A stretch of DNA of 7,080 nucleotides from Syntrophobacterales bacterium (lineage in GTDB: Bacteria > Desulfobacterota > Syntrophobacteria > BM002): positions 1 through 7,080 of the forward strand of contig JAUWKY010000120.1 in the NCBI GenBank assembly GCA_030613915.1, read 5' to 3'. A model generated the notes under the pieces. It was not told the DNA's origin and searched no databases. It saw only the letters and a program-made list of their open reading frames with translations. The position numbers and the translations under genes are program-made. Below are positions 1 to 6,197 of the stretch, one piece after another (the stretch's first letter is position 1; each line of letters starts with the position of its first letter).

Positions 1-1
1 C

Positions 2-247
2 AATATTCGTCACGAGTTCGGCCGTGAACTGCGCCTTATTGGGGGGAGCGATCTGGATGCATTGCGACGAGATAAAGCCACAATCAGACGCGAAATCGAG
101 GAGAAGGTTCCGCCACTAGTTGCCGACGGTGGCTATGTGCCCCTGGCAGACGGGCGAATCCGGGCCGATGTGCCATTTGAAAATTACGTTTACTATCGAA
201 GGCTGTTAGAGCGAGTTACTCAAACGAAAATGTCTAAAATGAACTAA
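2..247 (+). CDS. Uroporphyrinogen decarboxylase-family (corrinoid methyltransferase-like) protein, C-terminal fragment
   Basis: The gene enters from the left edge, so only the last 81 residues are visible. Reading frame 2 is open from base 2 to the TAA at 245-247. The fragment shows the typical end of the URO-D/methylcobamide:CoM methyltransferase superfamily: an FGRELRLIGGSD strand with the GG turn, a charged helix ending EEKVPPLVADGGYVPLADG, and the closing DVPFENYVYYRRLLERV. In anaerobes such proteins usually transfer methyl groups between a corrinoid protein and a substrate or folate, rather than making haem. Which of these applies cannot be decided from the tail alone. A TTG at 62 is internal, not a start. 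The last residues (TKMSKMN) are encoded by a tandem repeat array that runs through the stop codon, so the extreme C-terminus may be repeat-derived. The family assignment is fairly secure; the substrate is unknown. Confidence 0.8.
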   Translation, partial: NIRHEFGRELRLIGGSDLDALRRDKATIRREIEEKVPPLVADGGYVPLADGRIRADVPFENYVYYRRLLERVTQTKMSKMN

Positions 248-272
248 AGTGTACTAAAATGCCTAAAATATT
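225..272 (+). repeat. Tandem CTAAARTG short-repeat array across a stop codon
   Basis: Five imperfect units of 9-10 bases follow each other: CGAAAATGT, CTAAAATGAA, CTAAAGTGTA, CTAAAATGC and CTAAAATATT. The common core is (C)TAAARTG. The array begins inside the methyltransferase-like gene, contains its TAA stop and ends in the intergenic space. The near-10-base period would place each core on the same face of the helix. The function is unknown. From memory, similar TAAAGTG/TAAAATG strings recur between genes in several Desulfobacterota, but I could not check this. Confidence 0.7.
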
Positions 273-331
273 AACGAACGACGCTCTGCGCTGTGCTGAG
301 ACACATTTGCTGATGGAATCTCCTCAGTACC

Positions 332-1141
332 ATGAAAAGTACTAACCGAATATCGACGGAAGATTTCTTCGTTCGGGCGGCTGGCCACAAGCTCCGAGTG
401 AGGAGGCTCACGCACCCGGGTAACGATGGTCAGGACTCCCGTCCCACTCTCGTTTTTCTTCACGAGGGCTTGGGTTCTATCGAAATGTGGCACGCCTTTC
501 CAGAAGTCCTGTTAGAGAAAACTGGCTGTAACGGTTTGGTATATGACCGCTGGGGACATGGCAAATCTGATCCCATCGATGTCCAAAGAACACTCCGATA
601 TGTTCACGATGAGGCTTTAGACAGCCTACCCGAGGTTCTTAAGAACTCTGGCGTAGAGGATGCCATCCTCATTGGCCACAGCGATGGCGGCTCTATTGCC
701 CTGATTTTTGCAGCAGAATATCCTGGATCGGTCCGAGGGCTCATTACCGAAGCTGCACACGTTTTTGTGGAAGAGATAACCCTGGAAGGTATTAGAGAGG
801 CCGTGAAAGCTTACCAGACCACAGACCTCAAAGAAAAGCTGGCACGTTATCACGATAGTAACACAGAGACGATTTTCAGGGCATGGTGTGAGACCTGGCA
901 GTCCCCCGAATTCAAACATTGGAATATTGAGGATTGCCTACCAAGAGTCACTTGCCCGGTTCTGGCGTTACAAGGCGAAGACGATCAGTACGGTACTGAG
1001 GCTCAGGTGGAGTCCATAGCAGGTCGAGTAGCCGGCCCCGCCAAGCCTCTCCTTATTCCTGACTGTGCTCATGTACCTCATAAAGAGGCTACAGACAGGG
1101 TTGTCAAGGAAATGAGCGAGTTCATATTAGGGCTTCTGTAG
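332..1141 (+). CDS. Alpha/beta hydrolase (serine hydrolase)
   Basis: This is a 269-residue soluble protein with the full alpha/beta-hydrolase layout and no signal peptide or membrane segment. The oxyanion-hole strand is TLVFLHEGLGS (residues 39-49). It is followed by YDRWGHGKSD (71-80), the nucleophile elbow GHSDGG with Ser117, a cap region at about 143-200, the acid in GEDDQYG (probably Asp218) and the catalytic His in CAHVPH (His247). The motifs are close to meta-cleavage-product hydrolases and small-molecule esterases, but the substrate cannot be read from sequence. An in-frame TGA at 311-313 precedes the ATG at 332, so no longer start is possible. Only a weak GGA lies upstream, at about 314-316. 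The gene is followed by a 158-base gap with a dyad repeat before the ketoacyl synthase, so co-transcription is possible but not shown. A haloalkane dehalogenase or OleB is unlikely because the nucleophile is Ser, not Asp. Confidence 0.88.
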   Translation: MKSTNRISTEDFFVRAAGHKLRVRRLTHPGNDGQDSRPTLVFLHEGLGSIEMWHAFPEVLLEKTGCNGLVYDRWGHGKSDPIDVQRTLRYVHDEALDSLPEVLKNSGVEDAILIGHSDGGSIALIFAAEYPGSVRGLITEAAHVFVEEITLEGIREAVKAYQTTDLKEKLARYHDSNTETIFRAWCETWQSPEFKHWNIEDCLPRVTCPVLALQGEDDQYGTEAQVESIAGRVAGPAKPLLIPDCAHVPHKEATDRVVKEMSEFILGLL

Positions 1142-1164
1142 GAGCAATTCGTCACTTTCAATGG

Positions 1165-1203
1165 ATTCCGGACCTCGTCCGCATAGGCGGACTCGTCCGG
1201 AAT
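1165..1203. repeat. Nested intergenic dyad repeat (ATTCCGGAC...GTCCGGAAT)
   Basis: The outer arms ATTCCGGAC (1165-1173) and GTCCGGAAT (1195-1203) are perfect inverse complements. They enclose a second perfect dyad, GTCCGC (1177-1182) and GCGGAC (1187-1192), around the loop ATAG. Only CTC and TC interrupt the stem. A further pair, CAATTCG (1145-1151) and CGAATTG (1215-1221), flanks the element symmetrically. The right arm is followed by GACGGG, not a run of T, so an ordinary intrinsic terminator is unlikely. The GGATTCCGG...CCGGAATGACG layout resembles the widespread short REP-like elements of many proteobacteria. It may insulate the hydrolase gene from the synthase gene. Confidence 0.75.
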
Positions 1204-1251
1204 GACGGGTTCGGCGAATTGTGACATGGTTTCCAAGGGAAGAAGGGATTT

Positions 1252-1280
1252 TTGCGGAGCTAAGTTAATAGGCGTATAGG
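1252..1280 (+). promoter_or_regulatory. Possible sigma-70-type promoter before the ketoacyl synthase
   Basis: TTGCGG (1252-1257) and TATAGG (1275-1280) are separated by 17 bases and sit about 20 bases before the ATG at 1300. The match to consensus is only moderate in both boxes, and the predicted leader would be very short. A GGGGAAG stretch (1291-1297) that can serve as ribosome binding site follows. This is tentative. Confidence 0.25.
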
Positions 1281-1299
1281 AAATTAAAAAGGGGAAGTT

Positions 1300-2304
1300 A
1301 TGAGACGTACAAGAATTCTAGGTGTGGGCATGTATTTGCCGGAGCGAGAAGTCACCAACCAAGACCTCGAAGCCATCGAAGAACTGCAAACCTCTGACGA
1401 ATGGATCAGACAACGGACAGGAATCCTGACCAGGCGCTTTGTTTCAGAGGGGGAATCCGGCACTGACCTCGCAGTACACGCCTCAAAAGAAGCTATCGAC
1501 AATGCCGGGCTCAGCCCTGATGATATCGACTTCGTCATATATGCCACCTTAAGCCCGGACTATTTCTTCCCTGGCAATGGCTGCTTTCTGCAAGAAAGGC
1601 TCTTCGGCGACAGAACTATCGGTGCCTTGGATGTCCGCAATCAATGCTCTGGTTTTATATACAGCCTTGCCATGGCTGATAGTTTGATAAAAAGTGGCCA
1701 GTATGAACGTATCCTCATCGTCGGCTCGGAGATTCACTCCACGGCTCTAGATTTTACCTTCAGCGGCCGTGACCTTTCTGTATTGTTCGGTGACGGCGCA
1801 GGAGCTGTAGTGGTGGGCCCGGCCCCGGATGGCCACCCGGGCATACTCGCCAACGCTCTGCACTCAGAGGGAAAGTATGCAAAGGAACTGTGGACTGAAT
1901 ATCCTGCCAGTGCGCACCACCCAAGGATTTCTCATGAAAGCCTTGATCAAGGCAGGCACTACGCGCAGATGAATGGACGGATGGTATTCAAACATGCGAT
2001 CACCCGCATGGTTGAAGTTAGCCACCAGGTCTTGTCCGAAGCGGGTAAATTAGTGGATGAGGTGGCTATTCTACTGCCTCATCAGGCCAACATGCGCATC
2101 AATCAAATGGTGGCATCCCAGTTGGGCATCCCTGAAGGAAAGGTGGTGAACACCATCGCCTGGACCGGTAACACCACAGCTGCTACCATCCCTATTTGTA
2201 TGCATGAGGCTATGAAACAGGGGAAGTTAAAGGAAAACGATCTTGTACTCCTAACTGCCTTTGGGGCTGGCTTCACTTGGGCAGCCTCGCTGCTTCATTG
2301 GTAG
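1300..2304 (+). CDS. Ketoacyl synthase III (FabH-like) family protein
   Basis: This 334-residue protein has the usual length of beta-ketoacyl-ACP synthase III, a cytoplasmic thiolase-fold enzyme that condenses an acyl thioester with malonyl-ACP. The N-terminal half shows LGVGMYLPEREVTN, SDEWIRQRTGI (32-42) and the nucleophile in DVRNQCSGF (Cys116). Then come FGDGAGAVVVG (163-173), the PHQANMRI loop with His261 and the Asn in WTGNTTAA (Asn291). The Cys-His-Asn triad is therefore complete. One departure is visible: classical FabH has a Tyr-Gly-Asn-Thr-Ser sequence at the Asn, whereas here it is Trp-Thr-Gly-Asn-Thr-Thr. The gene also does not sit with fabD, fabG or acpP. It could be housekeeping FabH or a specialised KAS III-like enzyme (acyl primer selection or acyl transfer in secondary metabolism), so no symbol is given. 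The ATG at 1300 is preceded by GGGGAAG. Confidence 0.9.
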   Translation: MRRTRILGVGMYLPEREVTNQDLEAIEELQTSDEWIRQRTGILTRRFVSEGESGTDLAVHASKEAIDNAGLSPDDIDFVIYATLSPDYFFPGNGCFLQERLFGDRTIGALDVRNQCSGFIYSLAMADSLIKSGQYERILIVGSEIHSTALDFTFSGRDLSVLFGDGAGAVVVGPAPDGHPGILANALHSEGKYAKELWTEYPASAHHPRISHESLDQGRHYAQMNGRMVFKHAITRMVEVSHQVLSEAGKLVDEVAILLPHQANMRINQMVASQLGIPEGKVVNTIAWTGNTTAATIPICMHEAMKQGKLKENDLVLLTAFGAGFTWAASLLHW

Positions 2305-2316
2305 CAAGTCAATACA

Positions 2317-2467
2317 GGCATAAGGCACAAGGCATAGGGCTCAAGGCGAATTTATAGAATCCAGTATCCAGTAGATGCTAAAATCGATCTAAGACCTCCT
2401 AGCTCCTGACTACTGGCTACTCAAAACGTGGTTCATTTCTTGAGCCTTACGCCCTGTACCTTGCGCC
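2317..2467. repeat. 151-bp imperfect palindrome between synthase and phosphatase genes
   Basis: The 29-base outer arms, 2317-2345 and 2439-2467, match as inverse complements at 23 of 29 positions by my count, and all six differences are transitions. The arms are themselves built of AAGGC-type short units. Inside lies a second pair, GTATCCAGTAG (2364-2374) and CTACTGGCTAC (2410-2420), matching at 10 of 11. As RNA the outer mismatches would be partly rescued by G-U pairs, giving one long two-tier hairpin with a loop of about 35 bases. The right arm overlaps a possible upstream GTG extension (from 2428) of the phosphatase frame. No transposase is present. The element looks like a non-coding repeat family (MITE or REP-like), and its role is unknown. 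Confidence 0.75.
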
Positions 2468-2473
2468 ACCATC

Positions 2474-2477
2474 GGAG
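2474..2477 (+). promoter_or_regulatory. Ribosome binding site deciding the phosphatase start
   Basis: GGAG lies seven bases before the ATG at 2485. The alternative in-frame GTG at 2428 lacks such a site, and its 19 extra codons are encoded by the arm of the palindromic repeat. The ATG is therefore preferred. Confidence 0.7.
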
Positions 2478-2484
2478 ATGGCCT

Positions 2485-4617
2485 ATGAGCATTCGCTGGA
2501 AATTCCTTATCCTCTTCATGACCTTTAGTCTTGCGCCACTTATCGTTGTTACCTTCGTAGGACAGCGGGGAATTTTAGGAATGGGTGAGACCATATCTGG
2601 TTTAGCAAAAAAGAACCGGACAGAAATCGTCAGCAAAGAGCTTCAGCAAACGGCAACGGACTATGCCAAGATACTTGGCCGTGAGAAAGAAGTGCTGGAA
2701 CTCACGCTTAGAATCATTGCCAGAGATGCAGAGCGCTTTTTGTCCGAACCGCCGAAGGGTGCGGCTAAAGTCTATTTTGCTGAAGACTACGACAACCCCG
2801 CCAAGGCTCCTAAAGATATTGTATTTTCTCATAAGCACATCAGAGGTGCCGCTGAGGAGAGAACCGAACCAATGGTTGTGAGCTTCGGTCATCAGGTCTT
2901 TTTGGTCCGACCGGGCGCTGACTGGCGGTATGTGGCAACTGACATTGGTCGCTTGAGAAGGCTCCTTCCTTTGCACAGTAAGTTTGAGAGCCAATTGGGC
3001 GACATGCTTTATTGGCAGTATGTCAGCCTGGAGAGCGGCGTTCACGCAGCCTATCCCGGCCACGGCGGCTACCCTTCCACATACAACCCACAAACTCGTC
3101 CGTGGTATATCTTGGCCAAAGAAAAGGGTGAGTTGGCCTGGAGCACCCCTTACATAGATGCCTCCACACGTCAGGTCGTCATGACTGCCTCTATGCCCGT
3201 CCGTCACTCTGACGGTTCATTTGCAGGAGTAGCCGCCATTGACGTACTTCTTTCAGAGGTTTTACAAGTCCATGAATTATCTTCTCAGTGGTCAACGGCC
3301 ATGCGCTCCTTTCTCGTCTGGTCAGGGGTAAAAGAAGAGACTGGTGAGTACGGCCTCTGGGTAGTGGCTCAAAAAGACTATGTGGAAAATGCCGCTGCCT
3401 GGAGCGGCGCGATGGGGGTGGAACGACTAGCATCTTCAGATGTGGAGATAATGGAATTGATGGAAGGGGAAATAAAAGCCAGACAAGCCGGCTACATCGA
3501 CATGCCTTATTTCGGCGTGGATTCTGTCTGGGCCTATGGTCACGCCGGCGATGACTTGAATCTTATACTCATCGTACCCAAAAGGATTATTTTGGAGCAG
3601 TTTGAACGGGTACGAGAGTCCTTACATTCAATGGTTAAAAAACAGTGGCTCATTACCGGGGTTGTCGCCATTGGAGTGATTCTTTTGCTTATTTTGGCTG
3701 GTCTGTGGTTCGCTCACGCTATGATCAGGCCTTTCTTCGTCATGGTAGAGGCGGTCAAGCGTCTGGCAAAGGGCGATTTCTCTGCGCGAATCAAGATAAA
3801 CACAGGCGATGAACGCGACCTGCTGGCTAAGGCCTTCAATGAAATGGTTCCTCAGCTTGAAGACAGAATACAAATGCGTAAATCTCTGGAAGTGGCCAAG
3901 GAGGTGCAACAAAATCTCCTGCCACAGGAGATACCAAACCTACCCGGCTTTGATATTGCTGCCAAGAGCGTCTACTGTGACGAGACTGGTGGGGACTACT
4001 TTGACTTTTTCCCCTGTGAGGATGAAGACTGCGCCCGCTTTGGCATTGTGGTGGGCGATGTCACGGGCCATGGAGTTGGAGCTGCTTTGCTCATGGCCAC
4101 AGCGAGAGCGCTCATAAGGGGGCTGGTAACGAGACCGGAAAATCTGGCCGAGAGTCTCACCCAAGTGAACAGTCTTCTCGCCGCCGATGTGAGGGATAGC
4201 GGCAGGTTTATGAGCCTGTTTTTTCTTATGATAGAAGAGGACTCACGCCTAATCAGTTGGGTCAGGGCCGGACACGATCCAGCCATCCTCTATGATCCCG
4301 CCACGGATACCGTGGAAGAGCTCATGGGGCCAGGAATGGTCCTAGGGGTGGAGGAAGACTATTTTTACGAACATGTTGAAAAGACCATCGAAACCGACGG
4401 GACAATTATTCTCATGGGTACTGACGGTATCTGGGAGACCCACAACGGAGAGGGGGAGATGTTCGGCAAGGACCGTCTTTCCCAAATCATTCGTAATAAC
4501 GATCACAAGTCCTCTGGGGCTATTCTAGAGGCTGTGCTTGAGGCAGTCAGCGACTTTCGTGGGGACACAGAGCAAGAAGACGACATCACAATTGTGGTGA
4601 TTAAGGTGCTGCCGTAA
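2485..4617 (+). CDS. Membrane-bound sensor PP2C phosphatase (dCache-HAMP-SpoIIE/RsbU type)
   Basis: This 710-residue inner-membrane protein probably dephosphorylates a STAS anti-sigma-factor antagonist in response to a periplasmic ligand. After a short basic N-terminus comes TM1 (about 7-25), a large periplasmic dCache domain (about 26-386), TM2 (about 388-410) and HAMP (about 412-464). The linker helix VAKEVQQNLLP (470-480) is typical of RsbU proteins, and the PP2C domain runs from about 480 to 710. Phosphatase metal ligands are visible in GGDYFDFF (Asp504), GDVTGHG (Asp525), GTDGIWE (Asp647) and EDDIT (Asp699/700). The sensor carries Tyr200, Arg205, Trp207, Tyr208, Tyr223, Asp225 and Asp253, spaced like the amino-acid-binding dCache_1 motif. 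The start at 2485 is chosen over the GTG at 2428 because of GGAG at 2474 and because the hydrophobic helix then begins properly near the N-terminus. The likely substrate is the STAS protein at 6258-6632. Domain calls are secure; ligand and partner are inferred. Confidence 0.93.
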   Translation: MSIRWKFLILFMTFSLAPLIVVTFVGQRGILGMGETISGLAKKNRTEIVSKELQQTATDYAKILGREKEVLELTLRIIARDAERFLSEPPKGAAKVYFAEDYDNPAKAPKDIVFSHKHIRGAAEERTEPMVVSFGHQVFLVRPGADWRYVATDIGRLRRLLPLHSKFESQLGDMLYWQYVSLESGVHAAYPGHGGYPSTYNPQTRPWYILAKEKGELAWSTPYIDASTRQVVMTASMPVRHSDGSFAGVAAIDVLLSEVLQVHELSSQWSTAMRSFLVWSGVKEETGEYGLWVVAQKDYVENAAAWSGAMGVERLASSDVEIMELMEGEIKARQAGYIDMPYFGVDSVWAYGHAGDDLNLILIVPKRIILEQFERVRESLHSMVKKQWLITGVVAIGVILLLILAGLWFAHAMIRPFFVMVEAVKRLAKGDFSARIKINTGDERDLLAKAFNEMVPQLEDRIQMRKSLEVAKEVQQNLLPQEIPNLPGFDIAAKSVYCDETGGDYFDFFPCEDEDCARFGIVVGDVTGHGVGAALLMATARALIRGLVTRPENLAESLTQVNSLLAADVRDSGRFMSLFFLMIEEDSRLISWVRAGHDPAILYDPATDTVEELMGPGMVLGVEEDYFYEHVEKTIETDGTIILMGTDGIWETHNGEGEMFGKDRLSQIIRNNDHKSSGAILEAVLEAVSDFRGDTEQEDDITIVVIKVLP

Positions 4618-4648
4618 GCTATCAAGAACGGCGTGACCGATACGGGTT

Positions 4649-4653
4649 GGAGG
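4649..4653 (+). promoter_or_regulatory. Ribosome binding site deciding the kinase start
   Basis: A perfect GGAGG sits eight bases before the ATG at 4662. The in-frame TTG at 4647 overlaps this site and so is an unlikely start. Confidence 0.75.
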
Positions 4654-4661
4654 TATTCTCC

Positions 4662-5507
4662 ATGCAAAACCGGGAGTCTGCCCAGACGGCCAAACCGAGG
4701 CCAAAAGTGTTTCGCGCTTTGGGCAAAGCCGATCCCCCGGAGCAGGTCGAGATCGACGGCCATTCCTATCGGCGGGTTGACATTCTGAAGCACGATTCGT
4801 GGGCGGCAACGGCGCTGTACCAAGGTCCGCGAGGTATGGTCGTCGCCAAGTTCAACCGTCAGCAATCAGTTTTTGGGCTGCCGATGAAGTGGTTGGGCAG
4901 GAGGCTGGCGCGACGTGAGACCCGTATGCTGCAACGGTTGGACGACTTACCTAACATCCCCGACTACAGCGGCAACTTGACGATAAATGGCGTGAGCCAG
5001 CGACACGCTGTTACTCACGACTACGTGGCCGGCCACCCCTTGGAGAGACGCGAGCCTGTCAATGATGCTTTTTTTTCGATCCTCCAGAAACTAATCAAGG
5101 ATATGCACGCGCGCGACCTTGCCTACGTTGACCTCAGCAAACGCCAGAATATCATCGTCGGGGATGATGGCAAGCCTTACCTGATAGACTTCCAGATCAG
5201 TCTCAACCTGCCGGGTTGGTGGCCGGGCAATGGTTGGCCGATGCGAGCAGTACTGCGCCTTTTGCAGGGCATGGACGACTACCATGTGCTCAAACACTAC
5301 AGAGACTGTCGGCCGGATCAGCTCAGCCCTGAACAGCTCGATCTGGAGAGATATCGGCCCTGGACTATCCGGTTCGGCCGCCGCATCGGCAAGCCACTGC
5401 GTGAGATTCGCCGTAAATTTCTGGTGTTCATTGGCGTGCGCACAGGCAAAGGTCGGGCTCAATCCGAAACGGCCCCCGAAGACGCTGTGCGACGTGAGAT
5501 GAAGTGA
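4662..5507 (+). CDS. Small kinase-fold protein (RIO/Kdo-kinase-like), function unknown
   Basis: This 281-residue soluble protein reads as a minimal protein-kinase-like fold. Visible elements are the ATP-anchoring Lys in VVAKF (Lys63), a likely helix-C Glu in ARRETRML (Glu86), and the catalytic loop YVDLSKRQNII (Asp157, Asn163). The metal-binding Asp is in YLIDFQ (Asp176), where eukaryotic-type kinases have DFG. The catalytic loop is of the compact type seen in RIO kinases and Kdo/WaaP-type lipopolysaccharide kinases. The C-terminal third is basic and rich in Arg, which could aid membrane or nucleic-acid contact. No membrane segment or signal peptide is seen. The gene starts 44 bases after the phosphatase stop on the same strand with its own strong Shine-Dalgarno, so co-transcription is likely. 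It is clearly GC-richer than the STAS/ATPase genes (one sampled 60-base line holds 38 G+C). Whether it modifies protein, lipid or sugar cannot be told. Confidence 0.78.
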   Translation: MQNRESAQTAKPRPKVFRALGKADPPEQVEIDGHSYRRVDILKHDSWAATALYQGPRGMVVAKFNRQQSVFGLPMKWLGRRLARRETRMLQRLDDLPNIPDYSGNLTINGVSQRHAVTHDYVAGHPLERREPVNDAFFSILQKLIKDMHARDLAYVDLSKRQNIIVGDDGKPYLIDFQISLNLPGWWPGNGWPMRAVLRLLQGMDDYHVLKHYRDCRPDQLSPEQLDLERYRPWTIRFGRRIGKPLREIRRKFLVFIGVRTGKGRAQSETAPEDAVRREMK

Positions 5508-5545
5508 TCGAGGTAGGCCGGGAGGCTAATATAGCACATCGATGA

Positions 5546-6142
5546 TTACTGCCTACTGAACCCACCCCTCTCTAATATCCCGACCTCCACAGATTTCACC
5601 AAATCCCGGCTTTCCCCCTGAAGCTTGTTGAGTTCGTTCACATAGCTATTGAGGAGAGAACCATCGGGCATGAAGCCAAGATTCGCTTGAGTAATGCGAT
5701 GGGTTCCATGGATCGCAGCTCGGAGAAGTTCGCAGACCACCAGGAGGTCTGAAAGGAGGTGACCCTTGCAGCGTTTTGCCGCCCTGGCCACAAGGCGCAA
5801 ACCTTTATAGGCTTCTTCCATAATCTTTATGGGACATTCGATTGCTTGCTTCAGCGGGTCGAGAATTTCTTCAGCACTCTTTCCAAATGTTTTTGCCTGG
5901 GCAAAACGCACATAGGCCTCGCCATCTTCATCACGAAGCCGCAACAGGGTTGCAGATGACTTCCTCACCTCGTCGAGCAAATTCTGCCAGCGAGACTCAG
6001 AAGGAATATCATTGCGCCGCAGTTCAACCAGGACAATTTTCTCGAGAAGTGCCAACCCCACACAGGCTCCATGGGCTGCTGCTGCACCACCTCCCGGCAC
6101 AGGCTCTGGTCTGGCAAGGGCTTCCAGAAACGAGTCGTGCAT
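5546..6142 (-). CDS. Cyclodeaminase/cyclohydrolase (FTCD C-terminal domain) family protein
   Basis: This is a 198-residue, mostly helical soluble protein. The N-terminus has the family signature: a DSFLEALARP helix, then PVPGGGAAAAHGACVG (residues 14-29) with the PGGG phosphate/folate turn. Length and helix pattern fit the stand-alone formimino-THF cyclodeaminase/methenyl-THF cyclohydrolase family, whose members act on C1-folates in histidine breakdown or the folate branch of acetyl-CoA metabolism. After the Gly-rich turn, better-known members carry an LTxGK-like segment; here it reads VELRRNDIP, so enzymatic activity is less certain. The ATG at 6142 is preferred to a TTG at 6157, because GGAG lies nine bases before the ATG and overlaps the TTG. 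The gene is third on the minus strand after the ATPase and STAS genes, with a 115-base gap holding a dyad and a possible promoter, so it may be transcribed separately. It converges on the kinase gene with 38 bases between them. Confidence 0.8.
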   Translation of the reverse strand: MHDSFLEALARPEPVPGGGAAAAHGACVGLALLEKIVLVELRRNDIPSESRWQNLLDEVRKSSATLLRLRDEDGEAYVRFAQAKTFGKSAEEILDPLKQAIECPIKIMEEAYKGLRLVARAAKRCKGHLLSDLLVVCELLRAAIHGTHRITQANLGFMPDGSLLNSYVNELNKLQGESRDLVKSVEVGILERGGFSRQ

Positions 6143-6151
6143 AACCAAAAT

Positions 6152-6155
6152 CTCC
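6152..6155 (-). promoter_or_regulatory. Ribosome binding site deciding the cyclodeaminase-family start
   Basis: On the minus strand GGAG lies nine bases before the ATG whose first base is 6142. It overlaps the competing TTG (6157), which itself has no purine-rich site upstream. Confidence 0.65.
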
Positions 6156-6168
6156 AAAAGGAAATATC

Positions 6169-6197
6169 AATATACTTACTGCGGATTGGGTCACCAA
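6169..6197 (-). promoter_or_regulatory. Possible promoter for the cyclodeaminase-family gene
   Basis: On the minus strand TTGGTG (6197-6192) and TATATT (6174-6169) are spaced by exactly 17 bases. The -10-like box is 26 bases before the ATG at 6142. The -10 matches consensus at five of six positions; the -35 match is weak. The dyad at 6181-6205 overlaps the -35 box and part of the spacer. Confidence 0.35.

Noticed and set aside
1165..1203. The dyad as an intrinsic terminator for the hydrolase gene
   Set aside because: The stem is strong, but it is followed by GACGGGTTCGG instead of a T-run.
332..2304. Hydrolase plus thiolase-fold synthase as an OleB-OleA olefin pathway pair
   Set aside because: The hydrolase nucleophile is Ser in GHSDGG, not the Asp of the OleB/haloalkane dehalogenase type, and no OleC- or OleD-like gene is present.
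2428..2484. GTG at 2428 as start of the phosphatase, adding 19 residues
   Set aside because: These codons lie in the arm of the palindromic repeat and lack a ribosome binding site, while the ATG at 2485 has GGAG seven bases upstream and leads directly into TM1.
2602..3207. A 201-codon open frame on the minus strand
   Set aside because: It lies wholly inside the phosphatase gene antisense to the sensor domain, and its translation shows no recognisable domain; it is a shadow of the coding strand.
5508..5545. A bidirectional terminator between the convergent kinase and cyclodeaminase-family genes
   Set aside because: The 38 bases hold only a very short imperfect GGCC/GGCT pairing and no T- or A-run.
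5546..5560. Two 7-base units (CAGTAGG, CAGTAAT on the minus strand) at the end of the cyclodeaminase-family gene, resembling the CCAGTAT/CCAGTAG units at 2361-2374
   Set aside because: Two imperfect copies are too few to call a repeat; chance similarity is likely.
5842..6144. A 100-codon plus-strand open frame
   Set aside because: It is antisense to the cyclodeaminase-family gene, whose signature motif and ribosome binding site are clear.
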